Shown piece after piece: positions 19,818 through 28,750 of a stretch of 64,000 bases of DNA; position 1 is the stretch's first letter; each line of letters opens with the position of its first letter. A program made the position numbers and the translations under genes. The stretch is from Hyphomicrobiales bacterium (lineage in GTDB: Bacteria > Pseudomonadota > Alphaproteobacteria > Rhizobiales > Beijerinckiaceae), in the NCBI GenBank assembly GCA_900470775.1, contig UCBZ01000049.1, forward strand, positions 43,260 to 107,259, written 5' to 3'. The notes below the pieces were generated by a model. The model had not been told where the DNA came from and ran no database searches. It saw nothing but the letters and a program-made list of their open reading frames with translations.

Positions 19818-22445
19818 TCACAAGGCCTGCAGCGCCCACACTCCGACCGGCACGACAGGAAGCGCGGCGCCGACCACGAGTTCAGCACCCGCCTGCATCT
19901 CGGGTCCGATCACTGCCTCCGCCGGACGAAGCTCCTCGGGAAGCGCAACCCGCGTATCGCCCCACCATTCGCGATCCGGCACCAGCGCATCGCCCTCCCC
20001 CATGCCCTCGGCGCAGCAGCGCGCCACGATGACCAGCATGGCCGCATCGCCCTCCCGCCGCAGGAATGCGAGCACGTTCTCGGCTCGCGGGCCCCGGACC
20101 TCCAGCGGCGCGTAGCTGCCCTGCGCGAACAGCGCGGGCGCGCTCCGGCGGAAGCGCAGCAGCTTGCGCAGCACCGCCTGCTTGATCCGCCCGTCGCGCC
20201 AGCTTTCCGCCAGCAGGTCAAGCGAGAGATGCTGTGCCAGCGCGATCTTCCGTGCAGCGAAATCGACCGGCCGGCGGTTGTCGGGATCGACCAGGCTGAA
20301 GTCCCAGAACTCGGTGCCCTGATAGCTGTCGGGCACTCCAGGCGCGGTGCAGCGCAAGGCGAGCTGCACCAGCCCGTTCAGCGCGCCCGCCCGTTCGATC
20401 CGCCCGACGAAGGCCGCGACGTCGCGCAGGACATCGCCGCCTTTGGCCGGGTTCAGGGCGTCGGCGGCGAATTGCAGAGCCTGTGCTTCGTAATCCTCGT
20501 TCGGCGCAGCCCAGCTCGAACGCAGCTTGGCCTCGCGCAACGCCTTGCGCCACCAGCCCCCGAGACGCGTGGCCAACTGGTCGAGCCCGGCCGCATCATC
20601 GGCGGCAAGCCCGAGCGGCCAGGCGCCGGCCAGCATCTGCTGGAACATGTGCTCGTCGGCCGGGTCGAGCCCATCCGGCCGGATCGCGGCCGCAAGCTCG
20701 CGCCAGCGCGTGGAGGCGGCGACCCAGGCATCCGGCATCTCGCTCAACACCGCGAGCCGCGCACGCATATCCTCGCCACGCTTGTGGTCATGCGTCGCCG
20801 TCGCCAGCATCGCATGCGGCACCTGCTCCGCCCGCTGGCGCATCAGCGGGTGGAAGGTGCCCGGCTCGATCCCGAGCACAGCGACATCGAAGCCGACATC
20901 GTTGCGCGAGAGCAGCCGCCCGTAGCGATAGAAGGCAGTGTCCTCGACTGCCTTGGCGGCGAGCGGCGCGGCGAGTTGGTTGAAGCGCCGGATCGCGGTG
21001 ATGCGGGCGGGGCGAAGGGCCTCCACACCTTCGCCCGCGATCACCGAGGCGACGAAACGCAGCGCCGGCGGATCGCTCAGCGGCAGGGCCAGCGCGGCCT
21101 GCAACGCCGCCTTGACCGGTTCGCCCGCACCGACGCCGTCGTCGCGGCCAGTCGCATAGCTGCGATAGGCCCGCAGCTGTGCGATCAGGCCGGTCACGGC
21201 CCGCCGCAGCGCCGCTCGCGTCAGCCCCTCGGCGTCGCGGCCTCTCGCGCCAGCCTCCTCCAGCGCATCGACCAGCCGCTCGCGCTGACCGTCAAAGCTG
21301 CAGGAGAGGATTTCATGGCGCGCCATCTCCTCCTCGTCATGGAAATCGCGCGGTCGCCCGCTCAGGACCGCCCAATGCGCCGACAGTGCATCCGCCGACG
21401 AGCGGTCGTGCTGGAGCGCCGAAATCTGATCCATGAAATCGTAGCCGGTCGAGCCGTCGACGTGCCATTCCCCGGGAATCTGCTCGCCGGGCGCCAGGAT
21501 CTTCTCGACGACGAGCCAGGCACGCCTCTCCCGCAAACCCTCCGGCCGCTGGCGCTGGAGCGTGTCGAGATGACGCCGCAGCTCGCGGCAGTAGCCGGCC
21601 GGGTCGGAGAGCCCGTCGACATGGTCGATGCGCAACCCGTCGATCAGCCCGTCGCGATAGAGCCGCAGCACCACGGCGTGCTTGGCCGCGAAAGCGGCCG
21701 GCTCCTCCATCCGGACGGCAGCGAGCTGGGTGACGTCGAAGAAGCGGCGCCAGTTGATCCGGTCGCCGGCGTTGCGCCACCAGTCGAGCACGAAGTTCTG
21801 GCGCGAAAGCAGGGCATCGAGCCGCTCGGCATCGCGAAAGGCCTCGACCCCGGCCGCCGCGATCTCGGCTTGGTCCTCGGGGCGGATCGGGAAAAGATGT
21901 TCGCCATAGGAGACGGCGTAGCCGCCATCATGGAGGACCAGCGACAAGGCGCCCGATGCCAGCACCTCCCGATAGGGCTCTCCCAGGAAAGGCGCATGGA
22001 CCTTGCCGGCAAGCTGCGGATCGGGAGATTCGAAATCGACGTCGAACCAATCAGCATAGGCGCTGTTGCCGCCATGCTTGAGCAGGTCGAGCCAGAGCCT
22101 GTTGTCGCTGCCGCCGACCGCCATATGGTTGGGCACGATGTCGAGGATGATGCCGATGCCCTGCCCGCGCAGCGCCGCCGCCATCTCCTCGAACGCAGCT
22201 TCCCCGCCGAGTTCGGGATTGATCGCATCGTAGTCGACGACGTCATAGCCGTGCATCGAGCCGGCCCGCGCGGTCAGGATGGGCGAGGCATAGACATGGC
22301 TGATGCCGAGTTCGCCGAGGTAGCCCGCGAGATCGCGCCCGGCCGAGAACGGGAAATCCTTGTGGAACTGCAGGCGGTAGGTCGCGCGCGGCACATCGGA
22401 GGTGGTGGCGACAGGGGTATCGAGGCGCTGCGGCGCATCCGGCAT
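19818..22445 (-). CDS. treY: Maltooligosyltrehalose synthase
   Basis: GH13 enzyme that converts the reducing-end alpha-1,4 bond of a maltooligosaccharide to an alpha,alpha-1,1 bond, the first step of glucan-to-trehalose conversion. The 875-residue protein starts with RATYRLQFHKDFPFSAGRD, followed by GISHVYASPILTARAGSMHG, GIGIILDIVPNHMAV and DGLRIDHVDGLSDPAGY (nucleophile Asp). The C-terminal end has PDSYQGTEFWDFSLVDPDN. The partner TreZ, which releases trehalose, is not in the window and neither GlgX looks like TreZ. Start ATG 22445 fits the family N-terminus. Confidence 0.92.
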   Translation of the reverse strand: MPDAPQRLDTPVATTSDVPRATYRLQFHKDFPFSAGRDLAGYLGELGISHVYASPILTARAGSMHGYDVVDYDAINPELGGEAAFEEMAAALRGQGIGIILDIVPNHMAVGGSDNRLWLDLLKHGGNSAYADWFDVDFESPDPQLAGKVHAPFLGEPYREVLASGALSLVLHDGGYAVSYGEHLFPIRPEDQAEIAAAGVEAFRDAERLDALLSRQNFVLDWWRNAGDRINWRRFFDVTQLAAVRMEEPAAFAAKHAVVLRLYRDGLIDGLRIDHVDGLSDPAGYCRELRRHLDTLQRQRPEGLRERRAWLVVEKILAPGEQIPGEWHVDGSTGYDFMDQISALQHDRSSADALSAHWAVLSGRPRDFHDEEEMARHEILSCSFDGQRERLVDALEEAGARGRDAEGLTRAALRRAVTGLIAQLRAYRSYATGRDDGVGAGEPVKAALQAALALPLSDPPALRFVASVIAGEGVEALRPARITAIRRFNQLAAPLAAKAVEDTAFYRYGRLLSRNDVGFDVAVLGIEPGTFHPLMRQRAEQVPHAMLATATHDHKRGEDMRARLAVLSEMPDAWVAASTRWRELAAAIRPDGLDPADEHMFQQMLAGAWPLGLAADDAAGLDQLATRLGGWWRKALREAKLRSSWAAPNEDYEAQALQFAADALNPAKGGDVLRDVAAFVGRIERAGALNGLVQLALRCTAPGVPDSYQGTEFWDFSLVDPDNRRPVDFAARKIALAQHLSLDLLAESWRDGRIKQAVLRKLLRFRRSAPALFAQGSYAPLEVRGPRAENVLAFLRREGDAAMLVIVARCCAEGMGEGDALVPDREWWGDTRVALPEELRPAEAVIGPEMQAGAELVVGAALPVVPVGVWALQAL

Positions 22446-22520
22446 TGGTGATCTTTCAGGCTGTCGGCCGCCCAGCGGGCCGAGAGACTGAACCGGAGAT
22501 CGCCGCGCTTGTTCCCGGTC

Positions 22521-23942
22521 TCAGGCGGCCGCGCGCGCCTCGACGACCCCAGCGATCGCCTCCAGCATGCGGGTGTCGTCGCCGGCGAGGCCTTCCATCG
22601 CCGCCATGCGCGCGATGACGGTGCCGGCGACCGCCTCCTCCACCGTGTCCTCGGCATAGGCGTAGAAGATCGTGGCGTGCTGGCCGTCGCGGTGGCAGCG
22701 GCCCTCGATCTGCTGGAGCTGGATCGCGCTGTGGCGCATGTCATGGATCACCAGCGACCGCTCGCGCTCGCCGCCCGGCATCTCGCCGCGATGCAGCGAG
22801 ATCGATTCGGTGACGGTGAAGATCACCGCGTCGAGCTGCCCGGTCTGGAAGGCGACCCGCGTCTCCTCATTGACCACGCCCGAGCGCTCACCATTGATCT
22901 CGGCGACGCGCCAGCCACGCCCGCGCAGGGCCTCGGCCAGCATGGCGCTGGTCTCCAGGAAGGCGACGGAGACCGCCACCTGCTCGTCATTCCCCAGCAG
23001 GTCGTCGCAGAAATCGACCGTGCCCGGAATCCGCAGCAGGCTCGCCTTCTGGCGGAAGCGCAGATCGGCCGCCCAGCCCTGCGGCTTGCGCGTCGAGCCT
23101 CCGGCCAGACCGAGCTCCCTGCGGAACTCCCGCCAGGTCGCGTCGTAGAGCTTGCGCGCGGCGGCATCCAGCGCGACAGGAGCCAGCTCGCGCTGGACCT
23201 CGGGCCAGCCCGCGATCTCCTCCGGCCGCCGGCGCAACCCGATAGCCTTGGCACCGCGATAGAGCAGATCGGCCATCACCTTGCGGTCGGCCTCGTTGGG
23301 CTCCCAGCTCCAGTTCTTCCAGCGCCCCTTGGCCCGCCCGATCCTCAACTGCTTCATCAGCACGCGGAAACCGTCGAGATCGGCGCTCGGCATGCCCGCC
23401 GCCCGCGCCAGCAAGGGTCCGAGATAAGACAGCTCGTGCGGCGATTGTCCGGCGGTGGCGCTCATGTAGATCGTGAAATGCGCAGCCGCCGCCATCTGCC
23501 GGCAGACCAAACCCTGCTGCGAGTTCGGATTGCGGATGCGGTGCGCCTCGTCGATCACCACCAGGGGCCAGACCCGCTTCGGCGTGCCGAACTTGGCCAA
23601 CTCGTTGTTCTTCGCCCGAACCGAACGCTTCTTCGAATCGGCCGGCGCCGCCAGCAGCGACTTGGTCTTCTCGAAATTCATCAGGGTGACTCGCTTGGCC
23701 GGCAGCCCCGACAGCGTCATCGTCCGCCGCCATTGCGGGATCGCGCCCTTGGGGCAGATCACCAGCACCTCCTGTTCCGGCATCGCCGACAGCGCGAGCC
23801 AGGCCGAGAGCGTCTTGCCGAGCCCCGTCAGATCGCCGAGCAGGAAGCCCGGGGCACCGGCCGCGCGCGCCGCCAGGATGGCATCGCCAGCCACGCGCTG
23901 ATGCGCATGCGGCACCATGAGATGCGGATCGTCCGTCATCAC
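22521..23942 (-). CDS. SNF2/DEAD-type helicase-like ATPase
   Basis: A compact 473-residue superfamily 2 ATPase. Walker A is GDLTGLGKT at residues 36-44, Walker B is DEAH at residues 131-134, and motif III is MSATAGQSP. The C-terminal lobe holds VTESISLHRG and motif VI QQIEGRCHRDGQ, the form typical of SNF2 translocases. There are no added nuclease, methylase or DNA-recognition domains. SNF2 proteins of this small size are common in phages and mobile regions, but composition here matches the host. It is divergent from the M20 gene, and no partner gene is evident. Confidence 0.82.
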   Translation of the reverse strand: MMTDDPHLMVPHAHQRVAGDAILAARAAGAPGFLLGDLTGLGKTLSAWLALSAMPEQEVLVICPKGAIPQWRRTMTLSGLPAKRVTLMNFEKTKSLLAAPADSKKRSVRAKNNELAKFGTPKRVWPLVVIDEAHRIRNPNSQQGLVCRQMAAAAHFTIYMSATAGQSPHELSYLGPLLARAAGMPSADLDGFRVLMKQLRIGRAKGRWKNWSWEPNEADRKVMADLLYRGAKAIGLRRRPEEIAGWPEVQRELAPVALDAAARKLYDATWREFRRELGLAGGSTRKPQGWAADLRFRQKASLLRIPGTVDFCDDLLGNDEQVAVSVAFLETSAMLAEALRGRGWRVAEINGERSGVVNEETRVAFQTGQLDAVIFTVTESISLHRGEMPGGERERSLVIHDMRHSAIQLQQIEGRCHRDGQHATIFYAYAEDTVEEAVAGTVIARMAAMEGLAGDDTRMLEAIAGVVEARAAA

Positions 23943-24064
23943 GCGCGCATCCCCTGCGCGCCATATCCCGTGGCCGATCCCTGCATGCGCATGCCAGTAT
24001 CAACGGCAGGCGCGATCGGCAACGATCCCGCCCTTTCCCTGACGCAGACAGATAGCGAGCTTCC

Positions 24065-25453
24065 ATGACCCGCGCCCAGGCCATCGCGCATGCCCAGGAC
24101 TATTTCGATACCGGCGCTTTGAAGCGCGACCTGGCGCGGCTCATCGCGATGCCGACCGAGAGCCAGAACCCCGAGCGTGCATCGGTGCTCGTCGATTACC
24201 TCGAGCGCGAGATGCGCCCGCTCTTCGAGGGGCTCGGCTTCGCATGCCGGATCCTGACCCATCCGAAGGCCAAGGGCCCCTTCCTTTTCGCTGAGCGGAT
24301 CGAGGACGAAAGCCTGCCGACGATCTTCGGCTATGGCCATGGCGACGTCATCCGCGGCCTCGATGCGCAGTGGAGCGAGGGGCTCTCGCCCTGGACCCTG
24401 ACCGAGCGCGGCGACCGCTGGTATGGCCGCGGCGTCGTCGACAACAAGGGCCAGCACGTCATCAATATCAACGCCTTGCGCGCCGTACTTGAATCACGCG
24501 GCAAGCTCGGCTTCAACGCCAAATATCTGATCGAGATGGGCGAGGAATCGGGCTCTCCCGGCCTGCGCGAACTCTGCGCTGACGAGGCGGAGTTGTTCCG
24601 TTCGGATGTGCTGATCGCCTCCGACGGCCCGCGCCTCAATGCCGAACGACCGACGGTTTTCCTTGGAGCACGCGGGGTCATCACCTTCGACCTCTCGATA
24701 GTGGCGCGCGAGGGCGGGCATCATTCCGGCAACTGGGGCGGCATTCTCTCCGATCCTGCGATCCAGCTTGCGCATGCGATCGCGAGCATCACCTCGCCGA
24801 CCGGCCAGATCCGCATCCATGAATGGGTGCCGCCGGAGCTGCCGCGGGCCGTGCGCGATGCGGTGGCCGATTGCATCATCGATGGCGGCATTGACGGTCC
24901 GCAGATCGATGCCGGCTGGGGCGAGCCCGGCCTGTCGCCGGCCGAACAGGTCTTCGGCTGGTGCTCGTTCGACGTTCTGGCGATGAAGTCGGGCGTTCCG
25001 GAAACGCCCGTCAACGCCGTGCCGCCGAGCGCCTGGGCCCGTTGCGCGCTGCGCTTCGTCGTCGGCATCGACCCGAAGGACGTCGTCCCGGCGCTGCGCC
25101 GCCATCTCGACCGTCACGGCTTTTCCATGGTCGAGATCGTCATGCCCGGCGCCGAACGCTTCGGTGCGACCCGTCTCGACCCGGAGGATCCCTGGGTCGC
25201 CTTCACCATGGCTTCGGTCGCGCGCAGCACCAACAAGAAGCCGGCCCTGCTTCCCAATCTCGGCGGCTCCCTGCCCAACGACATCTTCGCCGAGATCCTC
25301 GGCCTGCGCACGATCTGGGTGCCGCACTCCTATCCCGGCTGTTCGCAGCATGCGCCCGACGAACACCTGCCCATCGCCATCGCCCGCGAGGCGCTGGGAT
25401 TGATGGCCGGGCTCTACTGGGACATCGGCTCAGGCGAGGCACCGCCCCTGTAG
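24065..25453 (+). CDS. M20 family metallohydrolase
   Basis: A 462-residue zinc hydrolase of the M20/M25/M40 family, acting on amino-acid or peptide amide bonds. Metal ligands are visible in FGYGHGDVIRG (His and Asp), GRGVVDNKGQH (bridging Asp), EMGEESGSPG (catalytic Glu pair) and a late HSYPGCSQHAPDEH. A dimerisation lid lies between. The first strong family segment is LIAMPTESQNPE near residue 30. The ribosome binding site is weak. The exact substrate cannot be read. It converges with the proline-rich gene four bases downstream. Confidence 0.85.
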   Translation: MTRAQAIAHAQDYFDTGALKRDLARLIAMPTESQNPERASVLVDYLEREMRPLFEGLGFACRILTHPKAKGPFLFAERIEDESLPTIFGYGHGDVIRGLDAQWSEGLSPWTLTERGDRWYGRGVVDNKGQHVININALRAVLESRGKLGFNAKYLIEMGEESGSPGLRELCADEAELFRSDVLIASDGPRLNAERPTVFLGARGVITFDLSIVAREGGHHSGNWGGILSDPAIQLAHAIASITSPTGQIRIHEWVPPELPRAVRDAVADCIIDGGIDGPQIDAGWGEPGLSPAEQVFGWCSFDVLAMKSGVPETPVNAVPPSAWARCALRFVVGIDPKDVVPALRRHLDRHGFSMVEIVMPGAERFGATRLDPEDPWVAFTMASVARSTNKKPALLPNLGGSLPNDIFAEILGLRTIWVPHSYPGCSQHAPDEHLPIAIAREALGLMAGLYWDIGSGEAPPL

Positions 25454-25457
25454 AGCG

Positions 25458-25709
25458 CTACTCCAGCGGCTGCCGCGGGCCACGGTCAGGCGGCAGGTCG
25501 AAGGGCGTAGCGGGCGGACCCTCTGGCGGCACGTCGGGCGGCAACTCCGGCGGCGGCCCGACCGGAACGCCCAGCGGCTCCTCGTCCGGCGGCGATTCGA
25601 CCGGCGGCGCGGGCGGCACCTCCGTCGGCGTCAGCGGCGGGGCCTCGGGCGGCGGATTGGGCATGGCGGGCGTTCCACCGGGGTCGGCCGCATGAATCAT
25701 GGTTGTCAT
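25458..25709 (-). CDS. Proline-rich small protein
   Basis: An 83-residue frame starting MTTMIHAADPGGTPAMPNPP. From residue 15 it is dominated by Pro, Glu, Gly and Val in PPxxPP-like spacing (PPEAPPLTPTEVPPAPPVE). There is no signal peptide or membrane helix, and low complexity precludes family assignment. A GAGG lies ten bases before the ATG. It may be a genuine intrinsically disordered protein, but GC-rich open frames like this can occur by chance. Confidence 0.5.
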   Translation of the reverse strand: MTTMIHAADPGGTPAMPNPPPEAPPLTPTEVPPAPPVESPPDEEPLGVPVGPPPELPPDVPPEGPPATPFDLPPDRGPRQPLE

Positions 25710-25851
25710 CAGGCAAGGTCCTCTTTCGAGGACAAACGCATGGGCGTGCCGAAAGGTTCGCGGTAGCCCGTGAACCCCGAAAACGACGACGCCGGCACGA
25801 GGCCGGCGTCGCATGTCAAAGGCTGGCATGATCGAAGGCTGGTTCAGCGCC

Positions 25852-27669
25852 TCACTTGAAGGTCGGCGGGGCATTCAGGTCGAAGCCCCCCAATCCGCCG
25901 GCGCCGCCCATGCCCGGGATCTGGATCGAGTCGAACTGCTTGTCGATCGCCTTCTGGTCGAGCTGCACGGCGGAAGCCTTGTAGTGCATCACCATCTGCG
26001 GGAAGGCCACCACCAGCGCCACCATGATGCACTGGATCACCACGAAGGGCACCGCGCCCCAGTAGATCTGGGCGGTGGTCACCGGCTCCATCATGTTGCC
26101 GGTCACCTTGTCGCGGTAGCGGTCCTTCGGCGCGACCGAGCGCAGGAAGAACAGCGCGAAGCCGAAGGGCGGATGCATGAAGCTGGTCTGCATGTTCACG
26201 CCCAGGATGACGCCGAACCAGATCAGGTCGATGCCGAGCTTGTCGGCGGCCGGCCCGAGCAGCGGCACGATGATGAAGGCGAGCTCGAAGAAGTCGAGGA
26301 AGAAGGCGAGCAGGAACACCATCACGTTGACGACGATCAGGAAGCCCGTCGCGCCGCCCGGCAGTCCGACCAGCAGATGCTCGACCCAGACATGGCCGTT
26401 GACCCCGTAGAAGGTCAGCGAGAACACGCGCGCGCCAACGAGGATGAACAGCACGAAGGCCGAAAGCTTGGCGGTCGACTCCGTCGCCTGCTTGAGCAGG
26501 TCGAAGGTCATGCGCTTCTTGCCATAGGCCAGCAGGATCGCGCCGGCCGCGCCCATGGCGCCGCCCTCGGTCGGCGTCGCGACGCCGATGAAAATCGTGC
26601 CAAGCACGAGGAAGATCAGCGCCAGCGGCGGCACCATCACGAACACGACCTGCTCGGCCATGCGCGAGAGCAGCTTGAGGCCGAGCACCTTGTTGGCGAT
26701 GGCGATCACGAAGGAGACGCCGACAGCGATCGACATCGTCAGGATGACGAAATCCGCCCCGGCCTTCACGCTCGTGAACAGCTTCAGGCAGGCATAGGCG
26801 ATCCCGAAGGAGATGATCGTGATCACCAGCAGCGAAAGCCGCCGCGTCTGGCCATCGGGATCGCGCAGTGTCTGCGCGTCCGGCGGCAGGCCGGGCGCCC
26901 GCTTCGGATAGATCATCGTCACCAGGAAGACGTAGCCGGCATACATCCCCGCCAGCACCAGGCCGGGAATGAAGGCGCCCTCATACATGTCGCCGACGGA
27001 ACGGCCGAGCTGGTCGGCGAGCACGATCAGGACGAGCGAAGGCGGGATGATCTGCGCCAGCGTGCCCGAGGCCGCGATGACGCCCGATGCGAGGCGTCGA
27101 TCATAGCCGTAGCGCAGCATGATCGGCAGCGAGATCAGGCCCATCGAGATCACCGAGGCCGCGACGACGCCGGTGGTGGCCGCGAGCAGCGCGCCGACGA
27201 AGATCACAGCATAGGCAAGACCCCCACGGACGGGGCCGAAGAGCTGGCCGATCGTATCCAGCAGGTCCTCTGCCATGCCCGAGCGCTCGAGGATGAGGCC
27301 CATGAAGGTGAAGAACGGGATCGCCAGCAGCACGTCGTTGTTCATCGTGCCGTAGATGCGCTCCGGCAGGGCCTGCAGGAAGTTCTCCTGGAACAGTCCG
27401 AGCTCGATGCCGACGATGGCGAAGAGCAGGCCGTTGGCAGCCAGCGCGAAGGCGACGGGATAGCCCAGCAGCAGGAACAGGACGAGGGCTGCAAACATCA
27501 CCGGCGCCATGTTGACGCGCAGGAAGTCGCCGAAACCGGCGGCGTGGGCGTCTCCGGTATGGAACCCGAAGAAGGCGATCAGGGTCAGCGCGAGCAGGAG
27601 GCCGGCGACGCGAGGCAGGCGGGTGGCGGTCATGATGGTGGGTGTCCGGGCGTCTTTGGAGTTGCTCAC
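25852..27669 (-). CDS. TRAP transporter large permease (DctM-like)
   Basis: Carries the substrate through the inner membrane in a sodium-driven TRAP system. The 605 residues form about twelve hydrophobic helices, with DctM motifs LAIPFFTFMGLILERSGMAE, FVGALLAATTGVVAASVIS, IIPPSLVLIVLADQLG and PTEGGAMGAAGA. The C-terminus is extended by a Gly-rich soluble tail (IPGMGGAGGLGGFDLN). Start GTG 27669 overlaps the dctQ stop by four bases (GTGA) and has AGGGA upstream. An ATG at 27633 is an alternative. The large size matches DctM proteins of the mannitol/chloroaromatic class. Confidence 0.9.
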   Translation of the reverse strand: MSNSKDARTPTIMTATRLPRVAGLLLALTLIAFFGFHTGDAHAAGFGDFLRVNMAPVMFAALVLFLLLGYPVAFALAANGLLFAIVGIELGLFQENFLQALPERIYGTMNNDVLLAIPFFTFMGLILERSGMAEDLLDTIGQLFGPVRGGLAYAVIFVGALLAATTGVVAASVISMGLISLPIMLRYGYDRRLASGVIAASGTLAQIIPPSLVLIVLADQLGRSVGDMYEGAFIPGLVLAGMYAGYVFLVTMIYPKRAPGLPPDAQTLRDPDGQTRRLSLLVITIISFGIAYACLKLFTSVKAGADFVILTMSIAVGVSFVIAIANKVLGLKLLSRMAEQVVFVMVPPLALIFLVLGTIFIGVATPTEGGAMGAAGAILLAYGKKRMTFDLLKQATESTAKLSAFVLFILVGARVFSLTFYGVNGHVWVEHLLVGLPGGATGFLIVVNVMVFLLAFFLDFFELAFIIVPLLGPAADKLGIDLIWFGVILGVNMQTSFMHPPFGFALFFLRSVAPKDRYRDKVTGNMMEPVTTAQIYWGAVPFVVIQCIMVALVVAFPQMVMHYKASAVQLDQKAIDKQFDSIQIPGMGGAGGLGGFDLNAPPTFK

Positions 27670-28265
27670 GGGGCCAGTCCCTGCTGCTTGGCGACGTCGA
27701 GCAGTCGCTGTGCTTCGGCCTCGGCAGCGGCAGCGTGGCCGCGCAGCGTCTCGTCATCCTCGAGATGACCGCGCATGATCGCGATCTGCTTGATGATCTC
27801 GGAAACGCCCTGGAACGCCAGCATGATGAAGCCGATAATGACGAGGCCCTTGGCCGGCCATTGCGGCAGGCCGCCGGCCGACAGCGACTGCTCGTTGATG
27901 ACATAGGAGCGGGTGAAGAACGGCCAGGAATGGTAGATCATCAGCAGGCAGAGCGGCATCAGGAACAGCGTGTGGCCGATCAGGTCGATCCAGTGCTGCA
28001 CGCGCTTGGGCAGCAGGCCGTTCACGATGTCGATGCGGATATGCTCCTTCACCTTCAGCGTCCAGGCTGCGCACATCAGGAACACGGCGCCAAACAGCAT
28101 CCACTGCAATTCGAGCCAGGCATTCGACGAGACGTTGAAGACCTTGCGGATGATCGCGTTCACGGTCGCGACAATCACTGCCAGCAAGATCAGCCAGGCG
28201 ACCTTCTTGCCGATCTGCTCATTGATCGTGTCGATGACACGGCTGACCCCGAGTAATCCCTGCAC
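27666..28265 (-). CDS. TRAP transporter small permease (DctQ-like)
   Basis: The 199-residue partner of DctM with four membrane helices: VAWLILLAVIVATVNAIIRK, then WLELQWMLFGAVFLMCAAW, the conserved basic HIRIDIVNGLLPKRVQHWID loop, and two more helices. A polar C-terminal helix rich in Ala/Glu ends the protein. GTG 28265 has GGGGAG seven bases upstream and was chosen over TTG 28304. The binding protein (DctP) is not beside the pair; it must lie elsewhere or be lost. Confidence 0.87.
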   Translation of the reverse strand: MQGLLGVSRVIDTINEQIGKKVAWLILLAVIVATVNAIIRKVFNVSSNAWLELQWMLFGAVFLMCAAWTLKVKEHIRIDIVNGLLPKRVQHWIDLIGHTLFLMPLCLLMIYHSWPFFTRSYVINEQSLSAGGLPQWPAKGLVIIGFIMLAFQGVSEIIKQIAIMRGHLEDDETLRGHAAAAEAEAQRLLDVAKQQGLAP

Positions 28266-28513
28266 GCCAGTGCTCCCCAATCCGTGCGGCGCCTTGTTCT
28301 GCAAGCAGGCCCCGTCCGCGTTTCGGTTATAGGAAGGCTATGCCGCGCACAAGCGCCCGGCCCCCTTATCCAAAAGGCGGGGTGCCGGGATTTTCGGCAG
28401 GGAGGGCGCAGCGAATGAAGTCGTCACCATGGCCAGAGCCGGGACTGCAGCAATAGCCCGCAGGAGCGGCTTCTCCGCAGAGACATTTCAACGATGTTGC
28501 GAAGAAAGATCCG

Positions 28514-28589
<76 letters not shown>

Positions 28590-28715
28590 ATACGCCACGA
28601 AGCGCAAAGCCGTTCGGCGGCCGAAGCCGCGTCAGGCAGGCCGGCGATGTAGCAAAGCCCCCCGGCCCTGTCCACCCACCCAAGACAGAAATATGTAAGG
28701 CAAAGAAATATGTGA

Positions 28716-28742
28716 GGCCCGCCGAACGAAACCCGGCGGGCC
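28716..28742 (-). terminator. Rho-independent-like terminator after the permease gene
   Basis: On the minus strand the stem GGCCCGCCG/CGGCGGGCC closes a nine-base loop. It lies nine bases past the permease stop and is followed by TCACATATTTC, which is T-rich but not a pure T-run. Confidence 0.65.
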
Positions 28743-28750
28743 GTCCTCGA

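Noticed and set aside
20229..22451. A 740-codon open frame antisense to treY
   Set aside because: Shadow of treY, no family motif.
25813..27768. A 651-codon His/Arg/Asp-rich open frame antisense to dctM
   Set aside because: The unusual composition (DHHEGH, EEEGEQEHHH) is the reverse of membrane-helix codons, not a metal-binding protein.
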